Positions 19,452-27,139 of a stretch of 38,284 bases of DNA are shown here, piece by piece (position 1 is the first letter of the stretch; each line of letters opens with the position of its first letter). The DNA comes from Chloroflexota bacterium. GTDB taxonomy: Bacteria; Chloroflexota; Anaerolineae; Anaerolineales; UBA4823. The stretch is taken from NCBI GenBank assembly GCA_012516075.1, contig JAAYXE010000148.1:1-38284 (forward strand). Reading direction: 5' to 3'. The notes under the pieces were generated by a model that saw only the letters and a program-made list of their open reading frames with translations, was not told where the DNA came from and did no database searches. Made by a program: the position numbers and the translations under genes.

Positions 19452-20645
19452 TTGGATAACGACTACCGCAGTCCAGGAGGGTTCAATTTCGCTGCCACAT
19501 TCATCCTCCTGGTACTGCTTCTCTTCCTTGCTTTTATCACATCGGTCGATGGTCTGCTCGATGGAGGCACACCGTCCGCAGGCAGAGATGGCGCGGTCGT
19601 CCCAAACAATGGACCCGGTCTGGGGATCGGCGGCGGAGATGACTCCCTGGGCACAGATACTTATACGGTAAAGCGCGGTGATACGCTCAGCGCAATCGCG
19701 AAGCGCTTCGACACCACTGTGGCGGCCCTTGTCGAAGCCAATCCCGGTGTTCAGAACCCATCGCTGATCTACCCCGACCAGGTCCTGAACATTCCTGCAC
19801 CGGTGGTCGCCCTGGAGGACACCAGCGCAGTCCCTGATCCACCTTTACAGGTCGCCTCGCCCATTCTGCCGGATACGGGTGGGGTGCCTCAGGCATCTTC
19901 ATTAACCGGGATCACGGTTCCGGATAATCCACGGCTGTACCTGATCGCGATCAACGGCGCCAGTATCGGCGGTGAGTCGATCGCCTGCGGCGATACGCTC
20001 GTACCGGTGTCTGTCGATGCCAGTCAGGCGGGCTCCCCGCTCGCAGGCGTCTTGAATGCCCTGCTCTCTTTAGAGGGTTCCTCACCTTCTGCCGGCCTGT
20101 ACAATGCCCTGCACCGCTCGAGCCTGGCTCTTGAAAATGTAGAAGTCAGCGGGCAGCACGCCCGCATTCACCTGACCGGTGAAATTGCCATCGATGGGGT
20201 TTGCGATGCTGCCCGCATCCAGGCCCAGCTTGAGCAGACTGCGCTGCAGTTCGATGATATCGAAACCGTCGATATCCTGGTCAACGGCCGGCCGCTGAAT
20301 GAAGCGCTTTCCCCTGGTGGACCGCTCGTTTATATTGTCCAGCCCGGCGACAGCCTGCGTTCAATTGCACTGCGCTTTGGAATCACAGAATCTACACTGC
20401 TTCAGGCCAACCCGCAGATTGATCCGGATGTACCCCTTCCGGCCGGGTCAATTCTCAACGTGCCGGAATTCATCCTGCGCCCCACCCCACAGGACGCATA
20501 TCGCGTCTATATCGTCGTCCCGGGAGACACGATCGGAGAAATTGCCGATCGCTATGGGGTAACGGTGGAAGCGATTCGAGCAGCCAACCCGCAAATTGTT
20601 GATATCACCCGCCTGCACCCGGGGCAGTCGCTGCGTATCCCCTGA
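19452..20645 (+). CDS. Membrane-anchored protein with three LysM domains and a GerMN domain
   Basis: 397 residues. The TTG start at 19452 is supported by GGAGG six bases upstream. The N-terminal membrane anchor is at about 12-34. LysM1 is at 71-115 (YTVKRGDTLSAIAKRFDTT). A GerMN-type domain covers about 158-286 (PRLYLIAINGASIGGE, then LALENVEVSGQHARIHLTG and VDILVNGRPL). LysM2 is at about 294-338 (YIVQPGDSLRSIALRFGIT) and LysM3 at about 350-397 (YIVVPGDTIGEIADRYGVT). LysM binds N-acetylglucosamine polymers such as peptidoglycan; GerMN is a domain of spore germination and related envelope proteins. The likely role is a cell-wall-bound structural or adaptor protein; no hydrolase domain is present. 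Confidence 0.85.
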   Translation: MDNDYRSPGGFNFAATFILLVLLLFLAFITSVDGLLDGGTPSAGRDGAVVPNNGPGLGIGGGDDSLGTDTYTVKRGDTLSAIAKRFDTTVAALVEANPGVQNPSLIYPDQVLNIPAPVVALEDTSAVPDPPLQVASPILPDTGGVPQASSLTGITVPDNPRLYLIAINGASIGGESIACGDTLVPVSVDASQAGSPLAGVLNALLSLEGSSPSAGLYNALHRSSLALENVEVSGQHARIHLTGEIAIDGVCDAARIQAQLEQTALQFDDIETVDILVNGRPLNEALSPGGPLVYIVQPGDSLRSIALRFGITESTLLQANPQIDPDVPLPAGSILNVPEFILRPTPQDAYRVYIVVPGDTIGEIADRYGVTVEAIRAANPQIVDITRLHPGQSLRIP

Positions 20646-20764
20646 GTTTACAGCCCATCTTCAAGCTTTACCCGGTTTGATAACTGTCTCTTCTATCTGG
20701 AGCCAGTTTTCGTTTATGCTGTGGTTTAATGGAGCAGAACAACCGGTTCCTTAATGGGGAAAAT

Positions 20765-22060
20765 ATGGAAACAATCGAAATTTCGAAACAAACGCTACGC
20801 AGGATTATTCTCGGCAGGCAGGGTCTCTGGCCGGGCCGGCGCTGGTCCGGAAAAGAGGGCACGGTTCAGGCCCTGAAAGCCGTTGAAGCCGTGCAGATGG
20901 ACCCTTTAAATGTGGTCGCGCGCAGTCACGATATCGTGCTCTGGAGCCGTGTCGCCGGCTACCGGCCTGAGTATCTGCAGCAAGCGCTCTATCAGGACCG
21001 CCTGTTTTTTGATTATGGGGGTGGACTTTTTATCTATCCAATGTCCGAACTGCCCTACTGGCGGACCATAATGGAGAACAAAGGACAGGAAAAGCGCTGG
21101 AAGCGTTTCGCCGAGGAAAATCAGGAAGTGATTCGGGAAGTACGTGCGGCGCTGCAGGAAAACGGCCCTCTGGGTAATCGAGATTTTAGCGGCAACAAAC
21201 GCGTGGAGAGCTACCGCGGCCGGAAAGATACATCACTGGCGCTGTACTACCTCTGGCTCACCGGTGAGGTCATGATCCACCACCGGGAGGGCTTTGAGCG
21301 GGTCTACGACCTGCGCGATCGTGTTGCTCCTCCCGAATTTAATTACGCAGTCACCCGGGATGAATCCGAAGCTTATTTTGCACGCAAGTTGATCGCGTAT
21401 TTGGGGCTGCTGAAAGAGCGCCGGTGGAAAAGCGTATTTACCAATTACATGGAACGCAGGATGAGCGCTGAAGAAGCGCTTGCCCGTCTGCAGCAGCTTA
21501 TGGAATCCGGTGCAGTCTCACGCGTTCGCATCGAAGGCTTCCGGGAAGACTGGCTTGTGCTCAGTGAAGACTGCCCCAATCTGGAGCAGTTGGAAGCCGG
21601 AGAGGTGCCCGCAGCGTGGAATCCGGTGGGTACCACAACCCAGGAGGAGGTCGTTTTTCTCGCCCCTCTGGACATCGTCAGCGCCCGTGGGCGCTCATCC
21701 TGGATCTTTGACTTCGAATATGTCTGGGAAGTTTATAAGCCAGCTGCCTCGCGCCGCTGGGGCTATTACACCCTGCCGGTCCTGTTTGGTGACCGTCTCG
21801 TAGCCCGCCTGGACCCCAAACTCGACCGCAGCACCGGAACACTGGTCATCCAAGGGTACTGGGAAGAGGACAGCCTGGCAAATGCCGTAAATGACAAAGC
21901 GGCCTATGCCCGCGCCTTCGCCCGCGGTCTGGCCAGTTTATCTACCTTCGTCCAGGCACAGCGCCTGGATATTGCAGCGGTTGATAATACGCAGCTAAAA
22001 GAAAGCGTAACTGCCTGGCTGAATGCTGAAGCAGACAGCCCTGTAGAGGTTGTTCACTGA
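20765..22060 (+). CDS. YcaQ/AlkX-like winged-helix DNA glycosylase
   Basis: 431 residues from the ATG at 20765, preferred over the ATG at 20729 because GGGGA lies just upstream and the family N-terminus (ETIEISKQTLRRIILGRQGL) begins here. The winged-helix HTH_42 family includes AlkZ and YcaQ/AlkX, which unhook DNA interstrand crosslinks. The family's catalytic QxD is seen as VQMDPLNVVARSHDIVLWSRV (about residues 43-63). The C-terminal part has FLAPLDIVSARGR and FDFEYVWEVYKPAASRRWGYYTLPVLFGDRLVARLDPK, also characteristic. Activity is inferred from family membership. It opens a co-directional run of nucleic-acid genes. Confidence 0.87.
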   Translation: METIEISKQTLRRIILGRQGLWPGRRWSGKEGTVQALKAVEAVQMDPLNVVARSHDIVLWSRVAGYRPEYLQQALYQDRLFFDYGGGLFIYPMSELPYWRTIMENKGQEKRWKRFAEENQEVIREVRAALQENGPLGNRDFSGNKRVESYRGRKDTSLALYYLWLTGEVMIHHREGFERVYDLRDRVAPPEFNYAVTRDESEAYFARKLIAYLGLLKERRWKSVFTNYMERRMSAEEALARLQQLMESGAVSRVRIEGFREDWLVLSEDCPNLEQLEAGEVPAAWNPVGTTTQEEVVFLAPLDIVSARGRSSWIFDFEYVWEVYKPAASRRWGYYTLPVLFGDRLVARLDPKLDRSTGTLVIQGYWEEDSLANAVNDKAAYARAFARGLASLSTFVQAQRLDIAAVDNTQLKESVTAWLNAEADSPVEVVH

Positions 22061-22116
22061 CCGGCTAATAACAGAGCGGCTCGCAGGAGATTCATAGAAC
22101 ATAAAATCGAAAAAAC

Positions 22117-22125
22117 TGGTATAGT
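22117..22125 (+). promoter_or_regulatory. Extended -10 upstream of the putative nuclease gene
   Basis: TGGTATAGT (TG-G-TATAGT) ends 14 bases before the ATG at 22140. A GAGGG RBS lies between them. The leader would be very short. Confidence 0.45.
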
Positions 22126-22139
22126 AGATCTGAGGGCCT

Positions 22140-23132
22140 ATGATTACCCCCTCCGATTTTATTCGTATCGACTATACCCCTGACCTGACCCTGGCGGGGA
22201 TCGCGTACGCCTGTCGCTCGCTGGCTTACACGTACAACCGCATGGGCGGATCGGCTGCACACCGTATGCGCCGGATTGTAATCGGTAAGGCAGTGGAGCT
22301 CGCTTTCCGGCGCCGTCTTTCCGCACAGGGAATCCCGCACGACAACCTGGGCACAACCCACTTTACAGACCCAGACCATTACGATCTGGCGCTCGGCGGC
22401 CGGCGCTGCGACATCAAGAGCTACCACATTTCCGATAAAAACCGCATCCGCGAACTCAACCGCGACCCTTCCTGCCTGTTGGATGCCTCTGCCCTCGTTC
22501 CGCTGGATCAGGCGACGAATACCCGCTTCGAAAACCATGATCTGTACATCTTCGCTTTTGTCACCGGGCTCATCGCTCCCCGCCTGGATGATTTTTCTCG
22601 CCTCGTGGCGGCCGGCCAATTGATCTATCTCATCCACCCCTTTCCACGGGCCTGGTCCCGTCCCGAAACCTGGCAATCTCTGGGCGGGCTGGCACTCAAG
22701 GCCGATATCCCCCACACCCTGCAGGTGGAACTCGGTGGGCAGGATCGGGATCATCGATTTCAGACAGAGCAGATCACCCTGGAGCCGCTGAGGCGCACTC
22801 CGGTGCAGCAGGATTTTTACAGCATCTCCTATTTGCATGTGTCACAGCCGCCAGAAGGACGTGTGGGCATCTCCAGCCCGCTCTTTAAAGAACCTTACCT
22901 GATCGCCCCGGAAGCCTGGGAAAACATCTGGATCTATGGAATGGATATTTTCCTGACCGGGTTTATGGCGCGTGGAGAGTATCTTCAGCAGGCGCAGCGC
23001 CTTCCGGCCGGCAGCCGTGTATTTCAATACCATCACACACGCACGCCCAACCTCAATCTTCCGGTGCGCGATCTTTACCCCCTGCAATACCTGTTCCAGC
23101 AGGTCAAAGAATGGGATCAAATGCGTCGGTAA
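22140..23132 (+). CDS. Uncharacterised protein, putative PD-(D/E)XK nuclease fold
   Basis: A 330-residue protein that I do not recognise as a named family. The pattern GKAVELAFRRRL (49-60, Glu53), then HYDLAL (80-85, Asp82), then CDIKSYHI (90-97, Asp91 and Lys93), followed by a hydrophobic strand DLYIFAFV (134-141), fits the helix-Glu, Asp, Asp-x-Lys core of the PD-(D/E)XK nuclease superfamily. The C-terminal half (about 200-330) has no recognised domain. The ATG at 22140 has a GAGGG RBS. It sits between a YcaQ-like glycosylase and ssb, which supports a DNA-related role. A restriction-type or repair nuclease is possible; function unproven. Confidence 0.55.
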   Translation: MITPSDFIRIDYTPDLTLAGIAYACRSLAYTYNRMGGSAAHRMRRIVIGKAVELAFRRRLSAQGIPHDNLGTTHFTDPDHYDLALGGRRCDIKSYHISDKNRIRELNRDPSCLLDASALVPLDQATNTRFENHDLYIFAFVTGLIAPRLDDFSRLVAAGQLIYLIHPFPRAWSRPETWQSLGGLALKADIPHTLQVELGGQDRDHRFQTEQITLEPLRRTPVQQDFYSISYLHVSQPPEGRVGISSPLFKEPYLIAPEAWENIWIYGMDIFLTGFMARGEYLQQAQRLPAGSRVFQYHHTRTPNLNLPVRDLYPLQYLFQQVKEWDQMRR

Positions 23133-23165
23133 CCGCATTTCAAGGAAAACAGGAAATTTTTCCCC

Positions 23166-23193
23166 TTGTAGCCTGCAAAAAGTTGTGTACAAT
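23166..23193 (+). promoter_or_regulatory. Promoter of ssb
   Basis: TTGTAG (23166-23171), a 16-base spacer, then TACAAT (23188-23193). Transcription would begin near 23200, about 85 nt before the ssb ATG. Confidence 0.6.
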
Positions 23194-23284
23194 TGTTCTG
23201 AAAACGGCAGGGAAGTGAAAGAAGATCACGGGTGGCGGACATCCGGACTGAAAAACCGGCCCCCCTGCCGGAACTGGAGGAAAC

Positions 23285-23704
23285 ATGTACCACACCATCA
23301 TCCTTGTCGGAAATCTAGGCCGCGATCCTCAAATGCGCTACACCCCCAGCGGTCAGGCTGTCACCAATTTCAACGTGGCAACTAACCGGCAGTACACCGC
23401 TTCTGACGGCACACAGGTGAAAGAGACCATCTGGTTCAGGGTCTCCACCTGGGGTCGTTCGGCCGAGGTCTGCAATCAGTACCTGCGCAAAGGCAGCAAA
23501 GTGCTGGTTGAAGGTCGCCTGATCCCCGATCCTAAGACAGGCGGACCCCGTGTCTGGCAGGGGCAGAACGGTCCGGGCGCTTCTTTTGAGGTCTCCGCAT
23601 CGATGGTGCGCTTCCTGTCGGGTCGTAATGACGACGACGGTGGGTACCAGGCCACGGATACGTTTGGCGGCGGTCTTTCTGAGCCCGACGAAATCCCATT
23701 TTAA
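23285..23704 (+). CDS. ssb: Single-stranded DNA-binding protein
   Basis: A 139-residue SSB. The OB-fold N-terminus MYHTIILVGNLGRDPQMRYT, the TIWFRVSTWGRSAEVCNQYLRKGSKVLVEGRL block and the acidic C-terminal tip EPDEIPF, which recruits partner proteins, are all present. It is a little shorter than the E. coli protein because the linker is short. The ATG at 23285 has a strong GGAGG RBS. It has its own promoter and is followed by a hairpin (23726-23756) before the next gene. Confidence 0.96.
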   Translation: MYHTIILVGNLGRDPQMRYTPSGQAVTNFNVATNRQYTASDGTQVKETIWFRVSTWGRSAEVCNQYLRKGSKVLVEGRLIPDPKTGGPRVWQGQNGPGASFEVSASMVRFLSGRNDDDGGYQATDTFGGGLSEPDEIPF

Positions 23705-23725
23705 TCACCAACAATCGACAATATG

Positions 23726-23756
23726 GGGTGACTGCTTTTATGGAAAGCAGTCACCC
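23726..23756 (+). terminator. Hairpin after ssb (partial terminator or attenuator)
   Basis: A perfect 13-bp stem GGGTGACTGCTTT (23726-23738) with 23744-23756 and a 5-base loop. The following bases TCATTTC are a poor T-tract, so some readthrough into the DUF3467-translin-Cas4 genes is likely. Confidence 0.6.
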
Positions 23757-23776
23757 TCATTTCAGGAGGACAAGTT

Positions 23777-24127
23777 ATGTCTACCAAACCTCCGCGGCCT
23801 TCACACCAGCTTCCTCCTCTGGAGGTGCCTTCCTCCCTGGAGGTGGAGTATGTGAACCTGGTGCGCATTGCTCACTCACCGTCGGAGCTTGTCTTCGATT
23901 TTGCTCATCTTCTTCCGGGTAGTTCACCGGCTCAGGTGCGCTCGCGCATTGTGATGTCGCCGCTGGGCGCCAAATTGTTTTACCGCGCCCTGGCCGAGAA
24001 CCTGGCAAAATATGAGGCCGCTTTCGGTGAAATCTCCGTCCCCGGTACCACCTCGCTGGCCGATTTCCTTTTCCGGCCTCCGCAGAGCCCACAGCAGCCG
24101 CCTGAATCCCCTCCGCAGGAGGAGTAG
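23777..24127 (+). CDS. DUF3467 domain protein
   Basis: A 116-residue small protein with the DUF3467 pattern: YVNLVRIAHSPSELVFDFAHLLP (about 35-57), RSRIVMSPLGAKLFYRALAENLAKYEAAFGEI (about 65-96). Both ends are Pro-rich and probably disordered. No biochemical function is established for the family. The ATG at 23777 has AGGAGGACAAGTT upstream. It is followed nine bases later by the translin-family gene, so the two are probably co-expressed. Confidence 0.8.
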   Translation: MSTKPPRPSHQLPPLEVPSSLEVEYVNLVRIAHSPSELVFDFAHLLPGSSPAQVRSRIVMSPLGAKLFYRALAENLAKYEAAFGEISVPGTTSLADFLFRPPQSPQQPPESPPQEE

Positions 24128-24136
24128 GTCAATCTC

Positions 24137-24781
24137 ATGAAGGAACTGAATGTCATCATTGAACGGGTACACAAATCCTTAGAAACACGGACTGCTGCCC
24201 GTGATCGCGCGCTTTCTCAAGCCCGGACCCTAACCCGCCACTGTGCCAACGCCATACGCGCCATCCACCGCGATGAGCGCGAGCTTGCGCTCGAGGAACT
24301 GGGGACCGCCCGCCGCCTGGCGGAGACGCTTCGCAGCGAACTGGCAACGTTTCCGGACCTTTACCACTCGGGTTATACCCAGGATGCACTCAAAGAGTAC
24401 GCCGAGGCAAATATCGTCTTCGCTCTGATCACCAATGCTCCGCTGCCCTCACCCGAGGAACTGGAAGTGGAATATGCCACCTACCTGCAGGGCCTGGCTG
24501 AGGCGGCCGGTGAACTGCGCCGGCGCTGTCTGGATATCCTGCGCAGCGGCCATTCCCAGGAAGCCGAAAGACTCTTGAGCTGCATGGATGATATCTACGC
24601 CATTCTGGTCACCATGGATTATCCGGATGCCATCACCGGCGGCCTGCGGCGGCTGACCGATATCGTACGCGGGGTGACCGAACGCACTCGCGGCGACATG
24701 ACCATCAGCCTGCGGCAGGAACAGCTTGAAAAGAGCCTGGAACGCCTGGAAAACCAGATGCGGATGCAGATCGACGATTGA
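24137..24781 (+). CDS. Translin family protein
   Basis: A 214-residue, all-helical protein matching prokaryotic translin/TRAX homologues. Signature segments are YHSGYTQDALKEYAEANIVFALI (about 76-98), YLQGLAEAAGELRRRCLDILRSGHSQEAERLLSCMDDIYAIL (about 115-155), MDYPDAITGGLRRLTDIVRGVTERTRGDMTIS (about 158-190). Translins form octameric barrels that bind single-stranded DNA or RNA; TRAX-type subunits are Mg-dependent RNases, and the acidic residues in GELRR and GDM segments are compatible with that, though activity is not proven here. Its stop overlaps the TTG start of the Cas4-like N-terminal half. Bacterial members are little studied. Confidence 0.82.
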   Translation: MKELNVIIERVHKSLETRTAARDRALSQARTLTRHCANAIRAIHRDERELALEELGTARRLAETLRSELATFPDLYHSGYTQDALKEYAEANIVFALITNAPLPSPEELEVEYATYLQGLAEAAGELRRRCLDILRSGHSQEAERLLSCMDDIYAILVTMDYPDAITGGLRRLTDIVRGVTERTRGDMTISLRQEQLEKSLERLENQMRMQIDD

Positions 24782-25014
24782 AAACCATTCGCGCCTCTGA
24801 AATTGGGGCTTTTGTCTACTGCCACCGGGCGTGGTGGCTTCAAAAACAGGGGGTGCCCTCCCAAAATCAGGCCGAGATGGTCAGCGGAACCGAACTGCAC
24901 CAGCGGCATGGACGGACGGTCATGGTGGCGGGCTGCGTTCGTATTCTGGCTTACTTCCTGCTCCTCGCCGCGCTGGCTCTAACCGCGGTATATCTGACAG
25001 GCCTCCTCCTGTAA
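24778..25014 (+). CDS. Cas4-like nuclease, N-terminal half (membrane-anchored)
   Basis: 78 residues starting at TTG (24778-24780), overlapping the translin stop (TTGA). It matches the N-terminus of Cas4/RecB-type nucleases: IRASEIGAFVYCHRAWWL with Cys15, expected to be one of four Fe-S ligands, then SGTELHQRHG with the motif Gly37-x3-His41. A membrane helix follows (about 50-72), and the frame stops at TAA (25012-25014). A second in-frame stop, TGA, lies at 25018-25020. The continuation of the nuclease is in the same frame in the next ORF at 25033. The piece could be functional only together with that product. Confidence 0.7.
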   Translation: MKTIRASEIGAFVYCHRAWWLQKQGVPSQNQAEMVSGTELHQRHGRTVMVAGCVRILAYFLLLAALALTAVYLTGLLL

Positions 25015-25032
25015 ATCTGAGCATCCTTCTCC

Positions 25033-25554
25033 ATGCCCCCTCTGATCCTGTTTGCTGCCCTGCTTCTCGCCCTGGCGTTGTTCCTGCTGTGGTACGCGCA
25101 GCGGCGCCAGCGCGAGGCCGGAATTCCGGGTGGGCGCATCATTTACACCGATACGAGCGGCTGGAAACCAGTGGAAAAGCCGCTTTACGATGCGGCTGCT
25201 GGTCTGACCGGACGACCGGATTATCTTGTCCAGAAAGGCGGTCTGGTCATACCGGTGGAAGTGAAGTCCAGCCGGGTTGCTGCAGCGCCGTACGATGGTC
25301 ACATCTATCAACTGGCCGCGTACTGCTACCTGGTGGAAAGAGAGTTTGGTGTACGCCCTCCATATGGCATCCTCCACTACCCCAACCGGACGTTCAGTAT
25401 AGACTACACCGCGGAGCTGGAAAACGCCCTGCTGGATCTGCTGGAGGAGATGCGCAGGCAGGAACGGCGGAAAGAAGTTCACCGTTCCCACGACAACACC
25501 CTGTTGTGCAGGGGCTGCGGCTACCGTGCGGACTGCGGAGAGGCTTTACGTTAA
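25033..25554 (+). CDS. Cas4-like PD-(D/E)XK nuclease, C-terminal catalytic half
   Basis: 173 residues. An N-terminal membrane helix (4-22) is followed by the Cas4/RecB core: GRPDYLV (Asp63), PVEVKSS (Glu76, Lys78), YQLAAYCYL (Gln93, Tyr97), and a C-terminal cysteine cluster CRGCGYRADC (Cys159, Cys162, Cys168). The first Fe-S cysteine and the GxxxH motif are missing here because they sit in the preceding ORF, 18 bases upstream and in the same frame. There is no clear RBS before the ATG at 25033. No cas1, cas2 or repeat array is near, so this is a solo Cas4-like protein. DNA end-processing is the family activity. Confidence 0.75.
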   Translation: MPPLILFAALLLALALFLLWYAQRRQREAGIPGGRIIYTDTSGWKPVEKPLYDAAAGLTGRPDYLVQKGGLVIPVEVKSSRVAAAPYDGHIYQLAAYCYLVEREFGVRPPYGILHYPNRTFSIDYTAELENALLDLLEEMRRQERRKEVHRSHDNTLLCRGCGYRADCGEALR

Positions 25555-25583
25555 TCCCGGCGCCAAAACCGGCAGCCATTATT

Positions 25584-25589
25584 TATAAT
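25584..25589 (+). promoter_or_regulatory. -10 element directly before NAD kinase gene
   Basis: A perfect TATAAT with only eight bases (TGATTCGT) before the ATG at 25598 and no Shine-Dalgarno sequence. This suggests a leaderless mRNA. Confidence 0.5.
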
Positions 25590-25597
25590 TGATTCGT

Positions 25598-26470
25598 ATG
25601 GCCCAGAAACCCTCTCCATTCCAGTGTGTTGCCGTAACGGCCCACCCGCAGCTGACCAGAGCCGCAAATGTCGCCCAGGAAGTTGTCTCTTTCCTGAACG
25701 AGCAGGGCATATCCACGATCTACGGCCTGCTCTATGACGAAGCGCTGCGGCGTAAGGTCAGCATGGGCGAAGTCGATCTGCTGATTGCTCTTGGCGGGGA
25801 TGGGACCATGCTGCGCGCCGGGCATTTATGCGGTCCCTCCGGTGTGCCCATTCTGGGCATTAACCTGGGCCGCTTTGGTTTTTTGATCGAGATCGAACAG
25901 GAGCACTGGCGCGAAACGCTGCCGCATATCCTGCAGGGCGAATACCGGCTGGAAGAACGTATGATGCTGTGCGCCGAGCAGTGGCGCGGCGATGAACGCC
26001 TGGGGACCTGGGAAGTTCTCAATGAGGTGGTAGTCACACGCGGCGAGATGATCCGCCCGGTACAGCTCACAGCGCATGTTGATAAGCGCTATCTCACCAC
26101 CTATGTTGCCGACGCTTTGATCGCTGCCACGGCCACCGGTTCTACCGCCTACGCGCTGGCAGCCGGCGGCCCAATCCTGGCTCCGGAACTGCGTAACATT
26201 TTGCTGGTCGCTGTGGCTCCGCACCTGTCGATCGACCGGGCAATTGTCCTTGCTGAAGGTTCTTCCGTCACAATCATCGTCCACACCGACCACCAGGCAG
26301 CGCTCTGTGTGGATGGTCAGGTTCCCATTCGCATGGCAGATGGCGACCGGGTCGAGGTATTTGCCAGCGAACATACCGTTAAGTTTGTGCGCTATCAGGA
26401 CCCCGGTTATTTTTACCGCAATCTGACGGTGCATATGAATCAAAACCCTTCAACAGGAAATCACCGATGA
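25598..26470 (+). CDS. nadK: NAD kinase
   Basis: A 290-residue ATP-NAD kinase, which makes NADP from NAD. The P-loop-like GGDGT is at 66-70, the conserved LNEVVVTRG in the middle, and ATATGSTAYALAAGGPI follows; all key motifs are intact. The ATG at 25598 is preferred over an upstream in-frame TTG (25589) that falls in the TATAAT. No RBS is visible and a TATAAT box ends eight bases before the ATG. Its stop overlaps the next start by four bases (ATGA). Confidence 0.95.
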   Translation: MAQKPSPFQCVAVTAHPQLTRAANVAQEVVSFLNEQGISTIYGLLYDEALRRKVSMGEVDLLIALGGDGTMLRAGHLCGPSGVPILGINLGRFGFLIEIEQEHWRETLPHILQGEYRLEERMMLCAEQWRGDERLGTWEVLNEVVVTRGEMIRPVQLTAHVDKRYLTTYVADALIAATATGSTAYALAAGGPILAPELRNILLVAVAPHLSIDRAIVLAEGSSVTIIVHTDHQAALCVDGQVPIRMADGDRVEVFASEHTVKFVRYQDPGYFYRNLTVHMNQNPSTGNHR

Positions 26471-26988
26471 TCGAAGAGAAAGTGAACGTCCAGTACTGTG
26501 CCTTCCATCCTGCTGTGGAGACCTCTTTACGCTGCAACCGCTGCGACCGGCCCATCTGCACAAAATGTGCCCGCCTGACCCCGACCGGTTACCGCTGCAA
26601 AGAATGCGTGCGCGGGCAGCAAAAGGTGTTCGAAACGGCCCGCTGGTTTGACTACCCGCTCGCCATCGTTCTGGGAGGCGTACTTTCCTTTATCGGCAGT
26701 CTGATTGTGCCGCGGCTGGGTTTCTTCACCCTGCTGCTGGCCCCAGTGGCTGGTGTGGTCATTGCCGAGGTCATTCGCCGCGTGATACAGCGCCGGCGTG
26801 CCAAAAGGCTGTTTCAACTCACTGCTGCCGCGGTCGTGCTGGGGGCGGTGCTCCCTATCATTCCAGTGATCATAAACATGCTGCTCTCCAGCAGCGGCGC
26901 CGGGCTTTTCGCTCTGATCTGGCAGGGGCTTTATATTTTCCTGGTAACTTCTTCGGTGTACTACCGTTTGAGCGGGATTCAACTATAA
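26467..26988 (+). CDS. B-box-type zinc-finger membrane protein
   Basis: 173 residues. The N-terminal cysteine-rich region reads C11-x2-H14, C23-x2-C26, C31-x2-C34 and C44-x2-C47 (for example CNRCDRPICTKC), a B-box-like double zinc site. Three or four membrane helices follow (about 64-107, 118-138 and 145-166), with a basic loop RRVIQRRRAKR in between. Function is unknown. The start overlaps the nadK stop (ATGA), so the two are translationally coupled. An 8-bp inverted repeat (27005-27012 with 27029-27036) lies beyond the stop. Confidence 0.7.
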   Translation: MIEEKVNVQYCAFHPAVETSLRCNRCDRPICTKCARLTPTGYRCKECVRGQQKVFETARWFDYPLAIVLGGVLSFIGSLIVPRLGFFTLLLAPVAGVVIAEVIRRVIQRRRAKRLFQLTAAAVVLGAVLPIIPVIINMLLSSSGAGLFALIWQGLYIFLVTSSVYYRLSGIQL

Positions 26989-27004
26989 TCATCACTTCAC
27001 TCCA

Positions 27005-27036
27005 GCCTGCTGAACTGGCTCGCGGCCGCAGCAGGC
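27005..27036 (+). repeat. Inverted repeat between the zinc-finger gene and recN
   Basis: GCCTGCTG (27005-27012) and CAGCAGGC (27029-27036) form an 8-bp stem with a 16-base loop. GTTACAATTAT follows, so it is a weak terminator at best. Confidence 0.4.
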
Positions 27037-27139
27037 GTTACAATTATCAGGAGTATCGTTTCTTTACATCGCCTGAGGAAGCACATCGGGCGTAGATGAA
27101 AGCTGATTGGATCGTAAGATCCCTGAAAGTAAGAGCACG

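Noticed and set aside
24778..25554. A CRISPR-Cas locus around the Cas4-like genes
   Set aside because: No cas1, cas2 or effector gene and no regularly spaced direct repeats were found anywhere in the window.
24831..25592. 253-codon plus-strand frame bridging both Cas4-like ORFs
   Set aside because: It is in another frame; the product is Arg/Pro/Ser-rich with no motifs, while the frame of the two shorter ORFs carries all Cas4 residues. It does not repair the split.
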